DNA of 64,000 bases, taken from assembly GCA_004431415.1 (NCBI GenBank), contig QPMI01000535.1:248001-312000 (forward strand), written 5' to 3'. Under the pieces are notes generated by a model. That model saw nothing but the letters and a program-made list of their open reading frames with translations, was not told the DNA's origin and did no database searches. The translations under genes and the position numbers were made by a program. Origin of the DNA: Cyanophora paradoxa (lineage: Eukaryota; Glaucocystophyceae; Cyanophorales; Cyanophoraceae). Of the stretch, positions 62,872 through 64,000 are shown piece by piece. The stretch's first letter is position 1. Each line of letters opens with the position of its first letter.

Positions 62872-64000
62872 TCCTGGCGATCCGACTGGATTTGTAGGAT
62901 TTGAGGGATTATTAGGTGTCGTGTTCGGATCTGGATCAGTTGTAGGGGATCTTTTGAATCGGGATCTGGCTTAGGTGTGTTTGGATTGGGATCGTTTGGT
63001 GGCGGTTCTGTCGACCCTGCTAATGATGTCGGCGCTGTGTATGCATTCGCAAACACGATGGGAGCCGTTGCTGGATTTCCTGTTGAAGACCCTGTAATTG
63101 CACCATAGGTATCTGAGAGATATTTATATAATTCCTTTGTCACAGGTGGATTGCTCACAGATCGGCACACCCAAATATTGCATGTAGTATCATAGACTGT
63201 GTCCCTGATAAATGGCGGTAGAGCTGTCCCACTAAATGACTCAAAGAGCCCATTTCTCGATAGCAACCTATGGGCTGCATCACAGTTCCCACCCTCGAAA
63301 TATTTGGTAGCCGAAATTGCACCTTGCACATAAATATTGCAAGTCGAGTGCATTCCGATGCTATTTAGGTTGGGAGTGTATCTATCATCGAGCCGGACAG
63401 TGCACACCCATGGGGAAGCGGTTTTAATATATTTCTTATCGCCCACTTCGATTACATCTGTATTTGGGTGGCTGTCAAGCTGAGTCCAAACAGCATCATA
63501 CCTGAAAGTGTAATAAACTAAGAGCCCATCAGTAGAGGATGTGAAAGCAAAGAAGGTCATAAAGTCCGTGGATCCAAAGAAGTCAGCATTGGTCGATGTT
63601 AGGGTGACTCTGGGATAGCTCATATCCACAGTCTCAGAAGGATATGGAATATAAGAGGTGTAATTGCGATTGAACAGGTAATAGTGAAATCCATCTGAGA
63701 CATTCGAGTGAGTGGGCAAGGTGACTGTTAAGGTCTTACTGCGATTTTCAAACGTGTTTTGTATGACAATATTGCAAGTATTAATATATCGAGAATCGAA
63801 AAAGTAATTATTTGTGACACTGTTATTGATCAGAGTCGCATTGGTTCCATTAAATACGAAATTCTGCCCATTTATTCTCGTAGTATGGAGGTCGGTCACA
63901 TCGAGAGGATACCTTATTTTCAAGCGGTCTTCGGGGTCAAATCGCGGAATAGTTCCTGTTGCCTTCCAATTGATAGTAAAGGGAGGAGAAAGGGACACAG
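62853..64000 (-). CDS. Large virus-type structural protein, 5' partial
   Basis: The frame is open to the window edge and the first in-frame codon able to start is a GTG at 63998, so the true start is probably outside. Readable part is about 380 residues: LSPPFTINWKATGTIPRFDP, LKIRYPLDVTDLHTTRINGQ, FVFNGTNATLINNSVTNNYF, with three spaced NTCNIVIQN / STCNIYVQG / TTCNIWVCR boxes and a Pro/Asn/Asp-rich tail (PPPNDPNPNTPKPDPDS). Asn-rich beta composition and repeats fit a virion surface or fibre protein. Intronless; its last 19 bp overlap the next gene. No capsid signature seen. Confidence 0.65.
   Translation of the reverse strand, partial: VSLSPPFTINWKATGTIPRFDPEDRLKIRYPLDVTDLHTTRINGQNFVFNGTNATLINNSVTNNYFFDSRYINTCNIVIQNTFENRSKTLTVTLPTHSNVSDGFHYYLFNRNYTSYIPYPSETVDMSYPRVTLTSTNADFFGSTDFMTFFAFTSSTDGLLVYYTFRYDAVWTQLDSHPNTDVIEVGDKKYIKTASPWVCTVRLDDRYTPNLNSIGMHSTCNIYVQGAISATKYFEGGNCDAAHRLLSRNGLFESFSGTALPPFIRDTVYDTTCNIWVCRSVSNPPVTKELYKYLSDTYGAITGSSTGNPATAPIVFANAYTAPTSLAGSTEPPPNDPNPNTPKPDPDSKDPLQLIQIRTRHLIIPQILQIQSDRQEWIQER

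Larger units (their letters stand above)
57950..64000. mobile_element. Integrated virus-like element (left part), runs off window
   Basis: From 57950 rightward base composition drops to AT-rich, introns disappear, and six close-packed minus-strand frames with virus-type structural content appear. The left border lies inside a host exon. Between border and genes are paired inverted repeats (58421-58791 and 58922-59449). Fibre-type genes, small membrane protein and compact spacing fit polinton-like viruses or related algal DNA viruses integrated in host genomes. No capsid, ATPase, polymerase or integrase gene lies within the window, so class and completeness are open. Confidence 0.65.

Overview
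The window reads as nuclear DNA of a unicellular eukaryote, most likely a microalga. Its genes are split into many short exons with GT-AG introns. Gene bodies are very GC-rich, intergenic DNA is full of short palindromes, and the right end holds a compact, AT-rich, intronless block of virus-type structural genes like those of integrated polinton-like viruses or related algal DNA viruses. A haptophyte or other secondary-plastid alga fits, but I cannot fix the lineage. Exon boundaries were read by eye from splice sites and frame continuity, so gene ends are firmer than internal structures.

Left part (1-21.9 kb) is gene-dense: a helical-repeat (TPR-like) protein cut by the window edge; a divergent pair of small proteins with hydrophobic N-termini and cysteine motifs; a long minus-strand unknown gene; an ornithine cyclodeaminase/mu-crystallin family enzyme; a sigma-class glutathione S-transferase; and a long coiled-coil protein. 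Introns are short and often begin GTACCCC or GTGCG.

Middle (22-37 kb) holds two large minus-strand cell-surface genes: a secreted beta-propeller plus WSC-domain protein, and a propeller-like protein with a Ser/Pro stalk and one membrane span. A 3.45-kb AT-rich palindromic (fold-back) mobile element with a 3-bp target duplication and an alien AT-rich ORF beside it follow, then a Pro/Ser-rich basic protein.

At 40-45.4 kb lies the most striking gene: a predicted single-pass receptor with signal peptide, cysteine-rich ectodomain repeats, a juxtamembrane domain, a transmembrane helix, a cytoplasmic SARM1-like TIR domain that keeps the catalytic glutamate motif, and a C-terminal C3HC4 RING finger. 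Convergent to it is an SLC35B-type (PAPS/UDP-sugar) transporter built from tiny exons, then an unknown soluble protein.

Right part (52-64 kb): repeat-rich spacer; another secreted surface protein (signal peptide, Ser/Pro stalk, later beta-type exons) whose last exon runs straight into a terminal-inverted-repeat sequence; two families of iterated inverted repeats; and six tightly packed, minus-strand, virus-type ORFs including fibre-like proteins, one ending in a C1q-like head. The last ORF runs off the window. The simplest reading is that a viral element or its derivative sits inside, and truncates, the host surface gene.
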